The notes under the pieces were generated by a model, which searched no databases, was not told the origin of the DNA, and saw nothing but the letters and a program-made list of their open reading frames with translations. Positions 29,787 through 36,500 of a DNA stretch of 36,500 bases are shown one piece after another (the first letter of the stretch is position 1; every line of letters begins with the position of its first letter). This DNA comes from Prevotellaceae bacterium (lineage in GTDB: Bacteria > Bacteroidota > Bacteroidia > Bacteroidales > UBA932). The stretch covers positions 1-36,500 of the forward strand of contig JAISAC010000174.1 in NCBI GenBank assembly GCA_031266935.1, given 5' to 3'. Made by a program: the position numbers and the translations under genes.

Positions 29787-30995
29787 ATGCTTAGCGGAAA
29801 AAAAATAGTGCTGGGCGTAACCGGAAGCATTGCAGCCTACAAGGCGGCGGCGCTGGTGCGCCTGCTGGTGAAAAGCGGCGCAGAGGTCAAGGTGCTGATG
29901 ACCAACGCGGCCAAGCAGTTCATCACGCCGCTTACGCTGGCTACGCTATCCCGGCATCCGGTGCTGGTAGAGTTTTTCTCCCCCGAAAACGGCGAGTGGA
30001 ATAGCCACGTAAAGCTGGGGCTGTGGGCAGATTTGGTGCTCGTTGCGCCGGCTTCGGCCAACACCATCGGAAAAATGGCATGTGGCATTGCCGACAACCT
30101 TTTACTCACCACCTACCTCTCGTCCAAATGCCCTACGGCCGTTGCTCCGGCTATGGATTTGGACATGTACGCCCATGCCGCTCATCAGCAAAACTTAAAT
30201 TTGCTCCGCTCGCGCGGCGTGCTGGTGATAGCGCCGGCCTGCGGCGAGCTGGCAAGCGGGCTGCAGGGGCAAGGGCGCATGGAGGAACCGGAAGAAATAG
30301 TGAAGCGGCTGCAAGCTTTTTTTGAGAAAAAAAGCCACCTAAGCGGCAAGCATTTTCTTGTTACCGCAGGCCCTACCTACGAAAGCATAGACGCCGTGCG
30401 CTTCATAGGCAACTATTCTTCGGGCAAAATGGGCTACGCCATTGCAGAAGAGCTGGCGGCGCGCGGTGCGCAGGTTACGCTGCTATCGGGGCCGGTGAGC
30501 ATAACGGCAAGCCATGCGGGCATAACGCTCTGCAAGGTAACATCGGCGCAGGAAATGTTCGACGCCGCCGTGCGCATCTTCCCCGATACCGACGGCGCGG
30601 TTATGGCGGCAGCGGTTGCCGATTTTACGCCGGAGCGTAAGGTTGAAGGTAAGCTGAAGCGGGGAGAAAATTCGCTCTCGCTAGCGCTTGCTCCCACTAA
30701 GGATATTGCAGCATACCTGGGCAGCATCAAAAAAAAGGGGCAGGCGCTGGTGGGCTTTGCGCTGGAAGCGGCCAACGAGCATGACAACGCTCTAAAAAAG
30801 CTGCGCGAAAAAAACTTTGATTTTATCGTACTCAACTCTACGAACGAGGCTGGCGCAGGCTTCAACGTTGATACGAACAAGGTGTATATCATAGACAAAA
30901 ACGGCGAACAAGCAGCCTGCGAATTGAAGCCAAAGCCTGAGGTGGCAAAGGATATTGTGGACAGGCTACAGGAGGTGTTGAATGTTGAATGTTGA
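29787..30995 (+). CDS. coaBC: Bifunctional phosphopantothenoylcysteine decarboxylase / phosphopantothenate-cysteine ligase
   Basis: CoaBC performs two consecutive steps of coenzyme A synthesis in the cytosol: CTP-dependent joining of 4'-phosphopantothenate to cysteine, and FMN-dependent decarboxylation. The N-terminal CoaC domain shows VLGVTGSIAAYKAA, NSHVKLGLWADLVLVAPAS (active-site His), APAMDLDMY and GLQGQGRM; the C-terminal CoaB domain shows TAGPTYESIDAVRFIGNYSSGKMG, AAVADF and KKKGQALVGFALE. Length 402 is normal. The last codons (LNVEC and TGA) are written by a TTGAATG heptad repeat (30977-30998), suggesting the C-terminus was rewritten by it. Confidence 0.97.
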   Translation: MLSGKKIVLGVTGSIAAYKAAALVRLLVKSGAEVKVLMTNAAKQFITPLTLATLSRHPVLVEFFSPENGEWNSHVKLGLWADLVLVAPASANTIGKMACGIADNLLLTTYLSSKCPTAVAPAMDLDMYAHAAHQQNLNLLRSRGVLVIAPACGELASGLQGQGRMEEPEEIVKRLQAFFEKKSHLSGKHFLVTAGPTYESIDAVRFIGNYSSGKMGYAIAEELAARGAQVTLLSGPVSITASHAGITLCKVTSAQEMFDAAVRIFPDTDGAVMAAAVADFTPERKVEGKLKRGENSLSLALAPTKDIAAYLGSIKKKGQALVGFALEAANEHDNALKKLREKNFDFIVLNSTNEAGAGFNVDTNKVYIIDKNGEQAACELKPKPEVAKDIVDRLQEVLNVEC

Positions 30996-31022
30996 AGAAA
31001 ATGGTAAATTTTATAGCGTCAT

Positions 31023-31248
31023 GGGAACTCTTAAAAACTTTCAAAATGAGGTAATGAGGTTAATGCACATCGTTACTCTCTTTGCTACTGAGGTTGTTTT
31101 GTTGAGAAAATTAGGTAAAAATGAGGTTATACCCTCAAAAGAACCTCATTTCCAACCTAATTTTTATAACAAGACTACCTCAGTAGCCAATAGATTATTC
31201 CCCACACCCTACCTCATTACCTCATTGATGAGACTTTTAGAAGTTCCC
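31023..31248 (+). mobile_element. Intact foldback MITE with TCAT duplication
   Basis: The element begins GGGAACTCTTAAAAACTTTC and ends with the imperfect inverted copy (…AGTTCCC). The whole 226 bp folds on itself around 31135: tgctactgaggttgttttgt near the left matches the inverted right arm, and both arms share AATGAGGTAATGAGGT. It is flanked by TCAT on both sides (31019-31022 and 31249-31252). No transposase is inside, so it must be moved by one elsewhere. Partial relatives lie at 10036 and 11014. It sits at codon 7 of the original DUF4835 gene. Confidence 0.85.
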
Positions 31249-32172
31249 TCATTACTTTTCAGGAGTAGCCGAAAATATTTTTGGCTCATGGCCGCGCTGT
31301 GCACCTGTGCAGCGGCGGCGCAGGCGCAGGCTGTCCGCTGCAACGTAACGCTGAACGCCCAAAAGGTGCAGAGCACAAACCGTACGCTGTTTGAAACGCT
31401 GAAAACGGAGATAGCCAACTTCGTCAACAACCGCGCCTGGACAAGCCACACCTACCAGCAGTTTGAGAGCATAGAGTGCAACTTTATCATTACGCTCAAC
31501 GAGCAGCAAGGCGAGAACGACTTTAAGGGAACGCTACAGGTACAGGCGCAGCGCCCCGTTTACGGAAGCATTTACAACAGCCCAACCATCAATACGATAG
31601 ATAACGATTTTGAGTTTTCGTACAAGGAAAATGAGATTTTGGATTTCAGCGAAAACACGCACTCGTCGAACCTGACCTCCATGCTGGCCTACTGGGTTTA
31701 CGTTGTGCTGGGCATAGACTACGACACGTTTTCGGCCAACGGCGGCACCGAGTGGTTTCGCAGGGCAGAGCGCATAGCGCAGAACGCGCAGAGCGAAACT
31801 AAGCAAGGCTGGTCGTCGTCGTCGGGGCTAAACCGCCGCAACCGCTACTGGCTAATAGAAAATATCCTGGGCAACAAATATACGCGCGAGCGCCAGGCAT
31901 ACTACACCTACCACCGGCTGGGGCTGGACCTGATGAGCGAAAAATCCGAAGAGGGGCGCAAGCAGGTTATGCTGGCCTTGCAGGAAATGCAAAAGCTGTA
32001 TCAGGAAAAACCGGATAATACGCTGTTCTTTTACACCGTATTTTTTGATGCCAAAGCGGACGAAATCGTAAACATTTTTTCGGAAGCAACGCCTGCCGAA
32101 AAGCAGGCGGCCTACCAGCTTCTCTCTGCAATTAATAATACTAACGACCCTAAGTATAAAAAATTGAAATGA
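31228..32172 (+). CDS. DUF4835 family protein (secreted), 5' end rebuilt by the MITE
   Basis: The protein from AVRCNVTLNAQKVQSTNRTLFETLKTEIANFVNNRAWT onward matches DUF4835, a secreted Bacteroidota family of unknown role always near recN and coaBC. The mature part follows a signal core (RKYFWLMAALCTCAAAAQAQA). The track's start at 30982 reads through the MITE and is not native. Removing the MITE and one TCAT joins ATG 31001 (MVNFIAS) in frame to LLFRSSRKYFW, so that was the likely original start. With the MITE present, the nearest ATG is 31228 inside its right end (MRLLEVPSLLFRSSRKYF), which I use; 31288 is also possible but lacks a basic n-region. The body is intact. Confidence 0.85.
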   Translation: MRLLEVPSLLFRSSRKYFWLMAALCTCAAAAQAQAVRCNVTLNAQKVQSTNRTLFETLKTEIANFVNNRAWTSHTYQQFESIECNFIITLNEQQGENDFKGTLQVQAQRPVYGSIYNSPTINTIDNDFEFSYKENEILDFSENTHSSNLTSMLAYWVYVVLGIDYDTFSANGGTEWFRRAERIAQNAQSETKQGWSSSSGLNRRNRYWLIENILGNKYTRERQAYYTYHRLGLDLMSEKSEEGRKQVMLALQEMQKLYQEKPDNTLFFYTVFFDAKADEIVNIFSEATPAEKQAAYQLLSAINNTNDPKYKKLK

Positions 32173-32188
32173 CTATATTGAAATAACT

Positions 32189-33850
32189 ATGCTGCAATCG
32201 CTGATTATAGAGAACTATGCCCTGATTGATAAGCTGGAAATAAATTTCAGGCATGGATTGAATATTGTTACCGGCGAAACCGGCGCCGGTAAATCTATCT
32301 TGCTTGGCGCAATAGGGCTGCTCTTGGGCCAGCGCGCCGACGTAGCCGCGCTAAAGGACAAGGAGCGCAGCTGCGTGGTAGAGGGCATGTTTGTGGTAAC
32401 CAATCAGGATATTGAGCCGCTGTTTGAAGCCAACGATATTGACTTTAGCGGAGTTACCACCATTCGCCGCGTGATTAGCCCCAACGGCAAATCGCGCACA
32501 TTTATCAACGACCAGCCCGTAACCCTGTCCGTGCTGAAGGATATTGGAGAGAACCTGGTGGACATCCACTCGCAGCACCAGAATATGCTGCTGCAAAACG
32601 CCGCATTTCAGCTCAAGGTCGTAGATTCTTTGGCCGACAGCAAGAAGCTGCTGGACGGCTATAAACGCGCCTTTGCCAACCTGAAGCGCACCGAGCGGCA
32701 GCTGGCCGAGCTGGAGGAGCAGGCCCGCCTGTCCCAAAACGATGTGGACTACTTTACCCACCTGCTTAACGAGCTGAAAGCTGCAAGCCTGCGGGAAGGC
32801 GAGCAGGTTGAGCTGGAAAACGAGCAGCAGCAGCTCACCCATGCCGAAGAAATAAAGTCAACATTTACGCACGTGGCGACGCTGCTTTCATCGGAAGAAG
32901 CCTGCGCAACCAAAATGCTGCGCGAGGCGGCCGCCATTCTCGAAAAAACAGGCGGAGTTTTTGCAAAGGCCGAGCCGCTGGCCGACCGCCTGCAAAGCAG
33001 CCTGATTGAGGTCCGGGATGTAGCGCGCGACGTGGAGGCTATTGCCGAAAGCACAGAGGTAAACGTAGAGCGCCTCGCGGAGGTAAACGAGCGGCTTGAC
33101 CTCCTCTACGCGCTGCAAAAGAAGCACAAGGTGAGCTCGGTGGAGGAGCTGATAGCCGCGCGCGAGCAGCTGGAGCAAAAGGTGTGCTTAGTGGAAAACA
33201 TGGACGAGCAGCTGGCTGCCGTGCGCAAGGAGCGCGATGCCCTGCTCGACGAAGCCGAAAAGCAGGCGAAGCAGCTGAGCACGGCGCGCCGCAAAGTCTT
33301 CCCCAACATCGAAGCGCACGTGGTGGACATGCTGAAAGAGCTGGGGATACCCGGCGCAGCAATGCTGGTGGAGCATACTACGCTACCGGAGCTTGCCGCC
33401 AACGGAAAAGATGAAATTCGATTTCTGTTCTCCGCCAACAGGGGAATGCCGCCGCAGGACATAGCGCGGGTGGCGTCGGGAGGCGAAATATCAAGGCTCA
33501 TGCTTAGCCTCAAATCGCTGGTTGCATGGACGGGCAACCTCCCCACCATCATTTTTGACGAAATAGATACCGGCGTTTCGGGCGAAGTAGCCGACCGGAT
33601 GGGGAAAATTATCAGCAGCTTAGGCAAGTCCATTCAGGTGGTAAACATTACGCATTTGCCGCAGATAGCCAGCAAAGGACAAACGCACTTCCTTGTGTAC
33701 AAAGAAGATGCAGGCGGCGGAGCGATCACCAGCATCCGGCAGCTCTCCGATAGCGAGAGGGTTACAGAAATAGCAAAGATGCTTAGCGGCCAATCGCTCA
33801 GCGAAGCCGCAATAAAAAATGCCAAGGAGCTGCTACAAAATTGGGAGTAG
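32189..33850 (+). CDS. recN: DNA repair protein RecN
   Basis: RecN is a cohesin-like SMC-family ATPase that gathers broken DNA ends during recombinational repair. The 553-residue protein has Walker A in VTGETGAGKSILLGAIGLLLGQRAD, a long central coiled coil (about 150-370; AELEEQARLSQND, EVNERLDLLYALQKKH), and the C-terminal signature ARVASGGEISRLMLSLKSL with Walker B TIIFDEIDTGVSGEVADRMG. It starts 16 bp after the DUF4835 gene and is the last gene of the cluster. Its final codons (NWE, TAG) take part in a hairpin with the group II intron relic downstream. Confidence 0.96.
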   Translation: MLQSLIIENYALIDKLEINFRHGLNIVTGETGAGKSILLGAIGLLLGQRADVAALKDKERSCVVEGMFVVTNQDIEPLFEANDIDFSGVTTIRRVISPNGKSRTFINDQPVTLSVLKDIGENLVDIHSQHQNMLLQNAAFQLKVVDSLADSKKLLDGYKRAFANLKRTERQLAELEEQARLSQNDVDYFTHLLNELKAASLREGEQVELENEQQQLTHAEEIKSTFTHVATLLSSEEACATKMLREAAAILEKTGGVFAKAEPLADRLQSSLIEVRDVARDVEAIAESTEVNVERLAEVNERLDLLYALQKKHKVSSVEELIAAREQLEQKVCLVENMDEQLAAVRKERDALLDEAEKQAKQLSTARRKVFPNIEAHVVDMLKELGIPGAAMLVEHTTLPELAANGKDEIRFLFSANRGMPPQDIARVASGGEISRLMLSLKSLVAWTGNLPTIIFDEIDTGVSGEVADRMGKIISSLGKSIQVVNITHLPQIASKGQTHFLVYKEDAGGGAITSIRQLSDSERVTEIAKMLSGQSLSEAAIKNAKELLQNWE

Positions 33851-33879
33851 AATTGAGCAGGCAGGTGAGGAACTACTCC
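33843..33879 (+). terminator. Hairpin at the recN stop codon
   Basis: GGGAGTAG (33843-33850), which includes the recN TAG, pairs perfectly with CTACTCCC (33872-33879). There is no T-run. On the minus strand this stem lies just 3' of group II intron domain V, the position of domain VI. Confidence 0.4.
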
Positions 33880-33925
33880 CCCACCCTCTCACACCACCGC
33901 GCGTACTTTCGTACACGGCGGCTTC
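33866..33925 (-). mobile_element. Group II intron 3' relic (domain V and possibly VI)
   Basis: On the minus strand GCCGCCGTGTACGAAAGTAC followed by GCGCGGTGGTGTGAGAGGG has the pattern of group II intron domain V: a GTAC-GAAA-GTAC tip, a two-base bulge, a lower CCGCC/GGTGG helix and the trailing GGTGTGAGAGG found after domain V in many bacterial introns. The hairpin to recN would be domain VI. No reverse transcriptase or 5' part of an intron is visible upstream (to about 34090), so only the end remains. The minus ORF 33833-34078 across it is not a gene. Confidence 0.6.
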
Positions 33926-34094
33926 TGTAAATTGTTGAATGCCACGTAATTCAATGTAAGGTTGAATTACACACCAAGGCTCGTTTCTGTCCGCTGCCAA
34001 AGCAGCTTGCAATTCCAATGCCTGATTTACCGTAAAATGACGGAGCAAAACCTCAAGCACATGCAGATTCGAACTCAAAAAAAAATCAAATTAT
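33926..34094. other. Gap without a gene between intron relic and small RNA promoter
   Basis: These bases may hold degraded intron sequence. A GCTGC-tttg-GCAGC hairpin (minus strand) is the only structure I see. No gene is supported. Confidence 0.4.
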
Positions 34095-34125
34095 TTTGGT
34101 ATTTAAAAATATTGTAGTACATTTG
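34095..34125 (+). promoter_or_regulatory. Promoter of the 34132 small RNA candidate
   Basis: TTTG (34095-34098), a 19-bp spacer and TACATTTG (34118-34125) match the Bacteroidota promoter form exactly, predicting a start near 34132. Confidence 0.7.
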
Positions 34126-34131
34126 CCGTAC

Positions 34132-34208
34132 AAATTTTTGAAATAAGTCACAATAAGGATTATTCCGTTGTGAAAACATTCGAGGCGGGGGGTAACACCT
34201 CGCCTTTT
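34132..34208 (+). ncRNA. Candidate small RNA with hairpin and terminator
   Basis: From a perfect promoter, the roughly 76-nt transcript holds TCACAA...TTGTGA (a 6-bp stem with an inner GGA/TCC pairing) and then a terminator: AGGCGGGG (34181-34188) pairs with CCTCGCCT (34195-34202), loop GGTAACA, followed by T6. No ORF follows closely. It could be a free small RNA, or an attenuated leader for sequences downstream (the truncated higB). I do not recognise the family; it should be compared with Rfam Bacteroidales motifs. Confidence 0.6.
34181..34208 (+). terminator. Strong intrinsic terminator of the small RNA candidate
   Basis: An 8-bp GC-rich stem with one G-T pair and a T6 tract on the plus strand. 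Confidence 0.8.
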
Positions 34209-34266
34209 TTATATGCTATCTTTATGAACGTCAAGACCATAACACTTGTCCGTAAGCTTACATTTT

Positions 34267-34281
34267 AATGGTTTAACCATT
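34267..34281. promoter_or_regulatory. Palindrome upstream of the HigBA remnant
   Basis: AATGGTT-T-AACCATT is a perfect 7-bp palindrome 130 bp before the truncated toxin frame. It could be an operator for the HigA antitoxin, which normally represses its own promoter; this is inference. Confidence 0.35.
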
Positions 34282-34395
34282 ATTTATTGAAGGCTAAAAG
34301 ATAGCAATTGTACCTTAAGTACGGTAGTAAGCGTGGTTGCGTGGTCTTGATTTTTATCGTACGCGCTTGGAAAACCTGTGTTTTTCATCTAATAA

Positions 34396-34572
34396 GGCTT
34401 ACAGTATCGGCTTCTTGCTTTTTGGGACAAAACTTCCGCTACGGAAACGTTGGTAATCTCAACTCACGGATTTATCAAAAAGCAAAACGACGTTCCAAAA
34501 CAGGAAATTCAAAAAGCCGTTCAAAGCAGGACAAAATATTTTGAAGGTAAACTTAAAAGCAAGAAAAAATGA
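34396..34572 (+). pseudogene. higB: HigB-type toxin, truncated to its C-terminal 58 residues
   Basis: Frame 34396-34572 reads GLQYRLLAFWDKTSATETL then VISTHGFIKKQNDVPKQEIQ and a basic tail. This is the C-terminal half of RelE/HigB-type toxins (YRLLAFWDK and HGFIKK are typical). It is preceded by two in-frame stops (TAATAA, 34390-34395) and no N-terminal half is found in any frame back to 34210, so the toxin is dead. The stop TGA overlaps the antitoxin ATG as ATGA, the normal coupled arrangement. The ORF track's 34308-34544 ORF is another frame and not the gene. Confidence 0.75.
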
Positions 34573-34859
34573 AAACATACACATTCGACGAAGTAAAGGA
34601 CAAACTCATTGGGAAAGTTGGGACACCGAGAAGAGACCATTTTGAGTCTGAGCTTCAAATGGACTTAATTGGCCACTCCATTAAGCAGACGCGGCAAGAG
34701 CGTAACTTGACGCAAGAAGAGCTGGGCAAGCTTATAGGTGTTCAAAAAGCCCAAATCTCACGGCTTGAAAACAACGCAAACAACATAACAATGGGCACCT
34801 TATTGAGAGTATTTACTGCGCTAAACGTAAAAATAAAGCTGCAAGTTGAAGCAGTCTAA
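34569..34859 (+). CDS. higA: HigA-type antitoxin, XRE helix-turn-helix
   Basis: A 96-residue DNA-binding antitoxin. The N-terminal segment MKTYTFDEVKDKLIGKVGTPRRDHF is typical of Bacteroidota HigA proteins; residues about 38-92 are an XRE helix-turn-helix (IKQTRQERNLTQEELGKLIGVQKAQISRLENN). HigA binds and neutralises HigB and represses the operon. It overlaps the toxin stop codon by ATGA. Because the toxin is truncated, this is now an orphan antitoxin that may protect against related toxins or simply be decaying; the reading frame is intact. Confidence 0.92.
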   Translation: MKTYTFDEVKDKLIGKVGTPRRDHFESELQMDLIGHSIKQTRQERNLTQEELGKLIGVQKAQISRLENNANNITMGTLLRVFTALNVKIKLQVEAV

Positions 34860-34971
34860 TTCAACTTTCGGAAATTGTGTTTAAGCGGCTAATTCCACTT
34901 AATTCTCCCCCTGCCAACATCTTTTAGCTGCAAAAATGCTTACAGGTACCGTTATTTTCTATAAAGATGCT

Positions 34972-34979
34972 TATATTTG
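34972..34979 (+). promoter_or_regulatory. -7 box upstream of guaB
   Basis: TATATTTG matches TAnnTTTG, leaving a leader of about 80 nt before the guaB ATG. No clear -33 TTTG is seen. Confidence 0.4.
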
Positions 34980-35067
34980 TAGGAATATACCTGTCGGTAA
35001 GCTGCGTTATCGGTATCGTCCTTTCCGGCAATTGCAAATAGTTAAATCGTAAATAGCTTATTGAATT

Positions 35068-36500
35068 ATGTCTTTTTGTAAAGAAAGAGCTGCTACCGAG
35101 GGGCTTACCTTTGACGATGTGCTGCTGGCGCCGGCATACTCCGAGGTGCTGCCGCGCGAGGTATCGGTTACCACCCGGTTTACGCGCCATATTGCCATCA
35201 ACGCGCCCATTGTATCTGCCGCAATGGATACCGTTACCGAGACTCAGCTGGCCATTGCCATTGCCCGCGAAGGCGGCATTGGCGTAATCCACAAAAATAT
35301 GAGCATTGAGCAGCAGGCGGCGCAGGTGCGCACCGTAAAGCGCGCCGAAAACGGAATGATTTACGACCCGCTCACCATCAGCCCGGACAAGACGGTGGGC
35401 GAGGCGCTGTTCATCATGAAGGAGAATAAAATCGGCGGCATTCCGGTGATAAACGAGCAGCGCAAGCTGGCGGGCATCGTTACCAACCGCGATTTGCGCT
35501 TTGAGGACAACATGAGCCGCCAAGTTCGGGAGGTAATGACGCCGCGCGAAAAGCTTATCACCATTACGGAAAAAGACTTCAAAAACCTCGAAAGCGCGGT
35601 TGAAATCCTGCACATCCACAAAATTGAGAAGCTGCCGGTGGTGAACGCCGAAAACGATACGCTGCAAGGCTTGGTTACGTTCAAAGACCTGACCAAGGTG
35701 AAGGATAACCCCAACGCCAGCAAGGATAGCATGGGCAGGCTGCGGGTAGCTGCGGGCGTGGGCATCACCCCCGACGCCATGCAGCGGGTAGCTGCGCTGG
35801 TGGAGGCCGGCGTTGACGCCATTGCCATCGACACGGCGCATGGCCACACGCCCGGCGCGGTGGAGCTGCTCCGGCAGGTAAAGCGCCTGTACTCGTCCAT
35901 TGATGTGGTGGTGGGCAACACCGCTACCGCCGAAGCCGCGCTGCTGCTTGCCAACGCCGGTGCCGACGCCGTAAAGGTGGGGATTGGCCCCGGCTCTATC
36001 TGCACCACGCGCATCGTTACGGGCGTGGGCGTACCGCAGCTCTCCGCCATATACGACGTTGCAAAAGCGCTCAGGGGAACCGACATCCCCGTTATTGCCG
36101 ACGGCGGAATTCGCTACTCCGGCGATATTGTAAAAGCGCTGGCGGCAGGCGCCGACAGCATCATGGCAGGGTCTATGTTTGCCGGCGTGGAGGAATCGCC
36201 CGGCGAAACCATTATTTACAACGGCCGAAAGTTTAAATCCTACCGCGGAATGGGGTCGCTCGAAGCCATGCAGCACGGCTCCAAAGACAGGTATTTTCAG
36301 GAGGAAGTGGACGAGCTGAGAAAGCTGGTTCCCGAAGGCATCGCAGGCCGAGTGCCGTTCAAGGGCGCTCTGTCGGAGGTGATTTACCAAATGCTGGGCG
36401 GCCTGCGCGCCGGCATGTTCTACTGCGGAGCAAAGGATATAGCAGCGCTGAAGCAGGCAAAGTTTGTGCGCATTACCAACTCCGGCATGGCGGAAAGCCA
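35068..36500 (+). CDS. guaB: Inosine-5'-monophosphate dehydrogenase (3' end outside window)
   Basis: IMPDH oxidises IMP to XMP with NAD, the committed step to GMP, in the cytosol. The frame from ATG 35068 stays open to the window end (477 complete codons), which is why the ORF track misses it and lists only its antisense shadow (34924-36390). Visible: [30 protein letters not shown], two CBS repeats (about 95-210), [15 protein letters not shown], and the catalytic loop [17 protein letters not shown] with the active-site Cys, then [31 protein letters not shown] and [10 protein letters not shown]. Only a short C-terminal piece is missing. Confidence 0.97.
   Translation, partial: MSFCKERAATEGLTFDDVLLAPAYSEVLPREVSVTTRFTRHIAINAPIVSAAMDTVTETQLAIAIAREGGIGVIHKNMSIEQQAAQVRTVKRAENGMIYDPLTISPDKTVGEALFIMKENKIGGIPVINEQRKLAGIVTNRDLRFEDNMSRQVREVMTPREKLITITEKDFKNLESAVEILHIHKIEKLPVVNAENDTLQGLVTFKDLTKVKDNPNASKDSMGRLRVAAGVGITPDAMQRVAALVEAGVDAIAIDTAHGHTPGAVELLRQVKRLYSSIDVVVGNTATAEAALLLANAGADAVKVGIGPGSICTTRIVTGVGVPQLSAIYDVAKALRGTDIPVIADGGIRYSGDIVKALAAGADSIMAGSMFAGVEESPGETIIYNGRKFKSYRGMGSLEAMQHGSKDRYFQEEVDELRKLVPEGIAGRVPFKGALSEVIYQMLGGLRAGMFYCGAKDIAALKQAKFVRITNSGMAES

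Noticed and set aside
30982-31227. N-terminal extension of the DUF4835 ORF from 30982
   Set aside because: It overlaps the coaBC end and reads through the MITE; the family homology begins only after the signal peptide near 31270.
33833-34078. 81-residue minus-strand ORF ending in GVRGWGSSSS
   Set aside because: Its C-terminal part is translated group II intron domain V, and no protein family is recognisable.
34308-34544. 78-residue plus-strand ORF upstream of higA
   Set aside because: The adjacent frame encodes the recognisable HigB C-terminus with an ATGA overlap to higA, so this frame is a shadow.
34924-36390. 488-residue minus-strand ORF
   Set aside because: It is antisense to guaB, whose plus-strand frame is open to the window end and carries every IMPDH motif.

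Overview
The window is a chromosomal segment of a Bacteroidota bacterium, most likely of the order Bacteroidales. The evidence is the gene set (DUF4835 and DUF4249 proteins, a Bacteroidota-type omega subunit, the neighbourhood bamD - rpoZ - coaBC - DUF4835 - recN, a Zn-binding IS256-variant transposase), the general lack of Shine-Dalgarno sequences, and repeated matches to the Bacteroidota promoter form (TTTG or TTG near -33, TAnnTTTG near -7). Genus and species cannot be read from the sequence.

Layout. 1-1220: an IS256-variant insertion sequence with a frameshifted transposase, a doubled left inverted repeat and a self-contained small-RNA-like unit at its left end. 1246-5877 (minus): a class 3 aldehyde dehydrogenase and a three-gene envelope-stress type operon (LiaF-like membrane protein, LytS-type kinase, LytTR regulator). 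6130-9965: dxs (minus), then an OmpA-family lipoprotein and lgt (plus). 10036-11148: an AT-richer cassette of two small genes, a DUF5678 protein and a retropepsin-like aspartic protease, bracketed by pieces of a foldback (MITE-like) element. 11334-15362: a DUF4249 lipoprotein, thiamine pyrophosphokinase, a GH29 alpha-L-fucosidase and an RlmB-type rRNA methyltransferase. 15567-17113: an array of eleven 23-bp repeats running into the promoter of a DUF4143 ATPase. 17151-20100: fabI, a truncated small gene behind a palindromic operator-like site, and a YgiQ-type radical SAM protein. 20180-23778: an outer-membrane operon (barrel-like protein, lipoprotein, TonB-dependent receptor). 23836-28350: a FAH-fold protein lacking its usual Glu-x-Glu, a YhcH-family protein, an ABC-F ATPase and thioredoxin reductase. 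28440-33850: bamD, rpoZ, coaBC, DUF4835 and recN, interrupted by an intact 226-bp MITE with a TCAT duplication. 33851-36500: a group II intron 3' relic, a promoter-hairpin-terminator small RNA candidate, a HigBA remnant (truncated toxin, intact antitoxin), and guaB running off the window.

How the parts work together. Most genes are housekeeping: isoprenoid precursor, lipoprotein, CoA, thiamine diphosphate, fatty acid and purine synthesis, DNA repair and outer-membrane assembly. The accessory layer consists of small repeats. Seven-base AT-rich repeats, often supplying the TGA stop codon of the preceding gene, occur in many gaps. A foldback MITE occurs as one intact copy and two partial ones. 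The most novel-looking items are the IS-borne small RNA unit, the DUF5678-retropepsin pair between MITE fragments, the 23-bp array overlapping a promoter, the MITE whose in-silico removal restores an open N-terminus, and the small RNA candidate near 34132.
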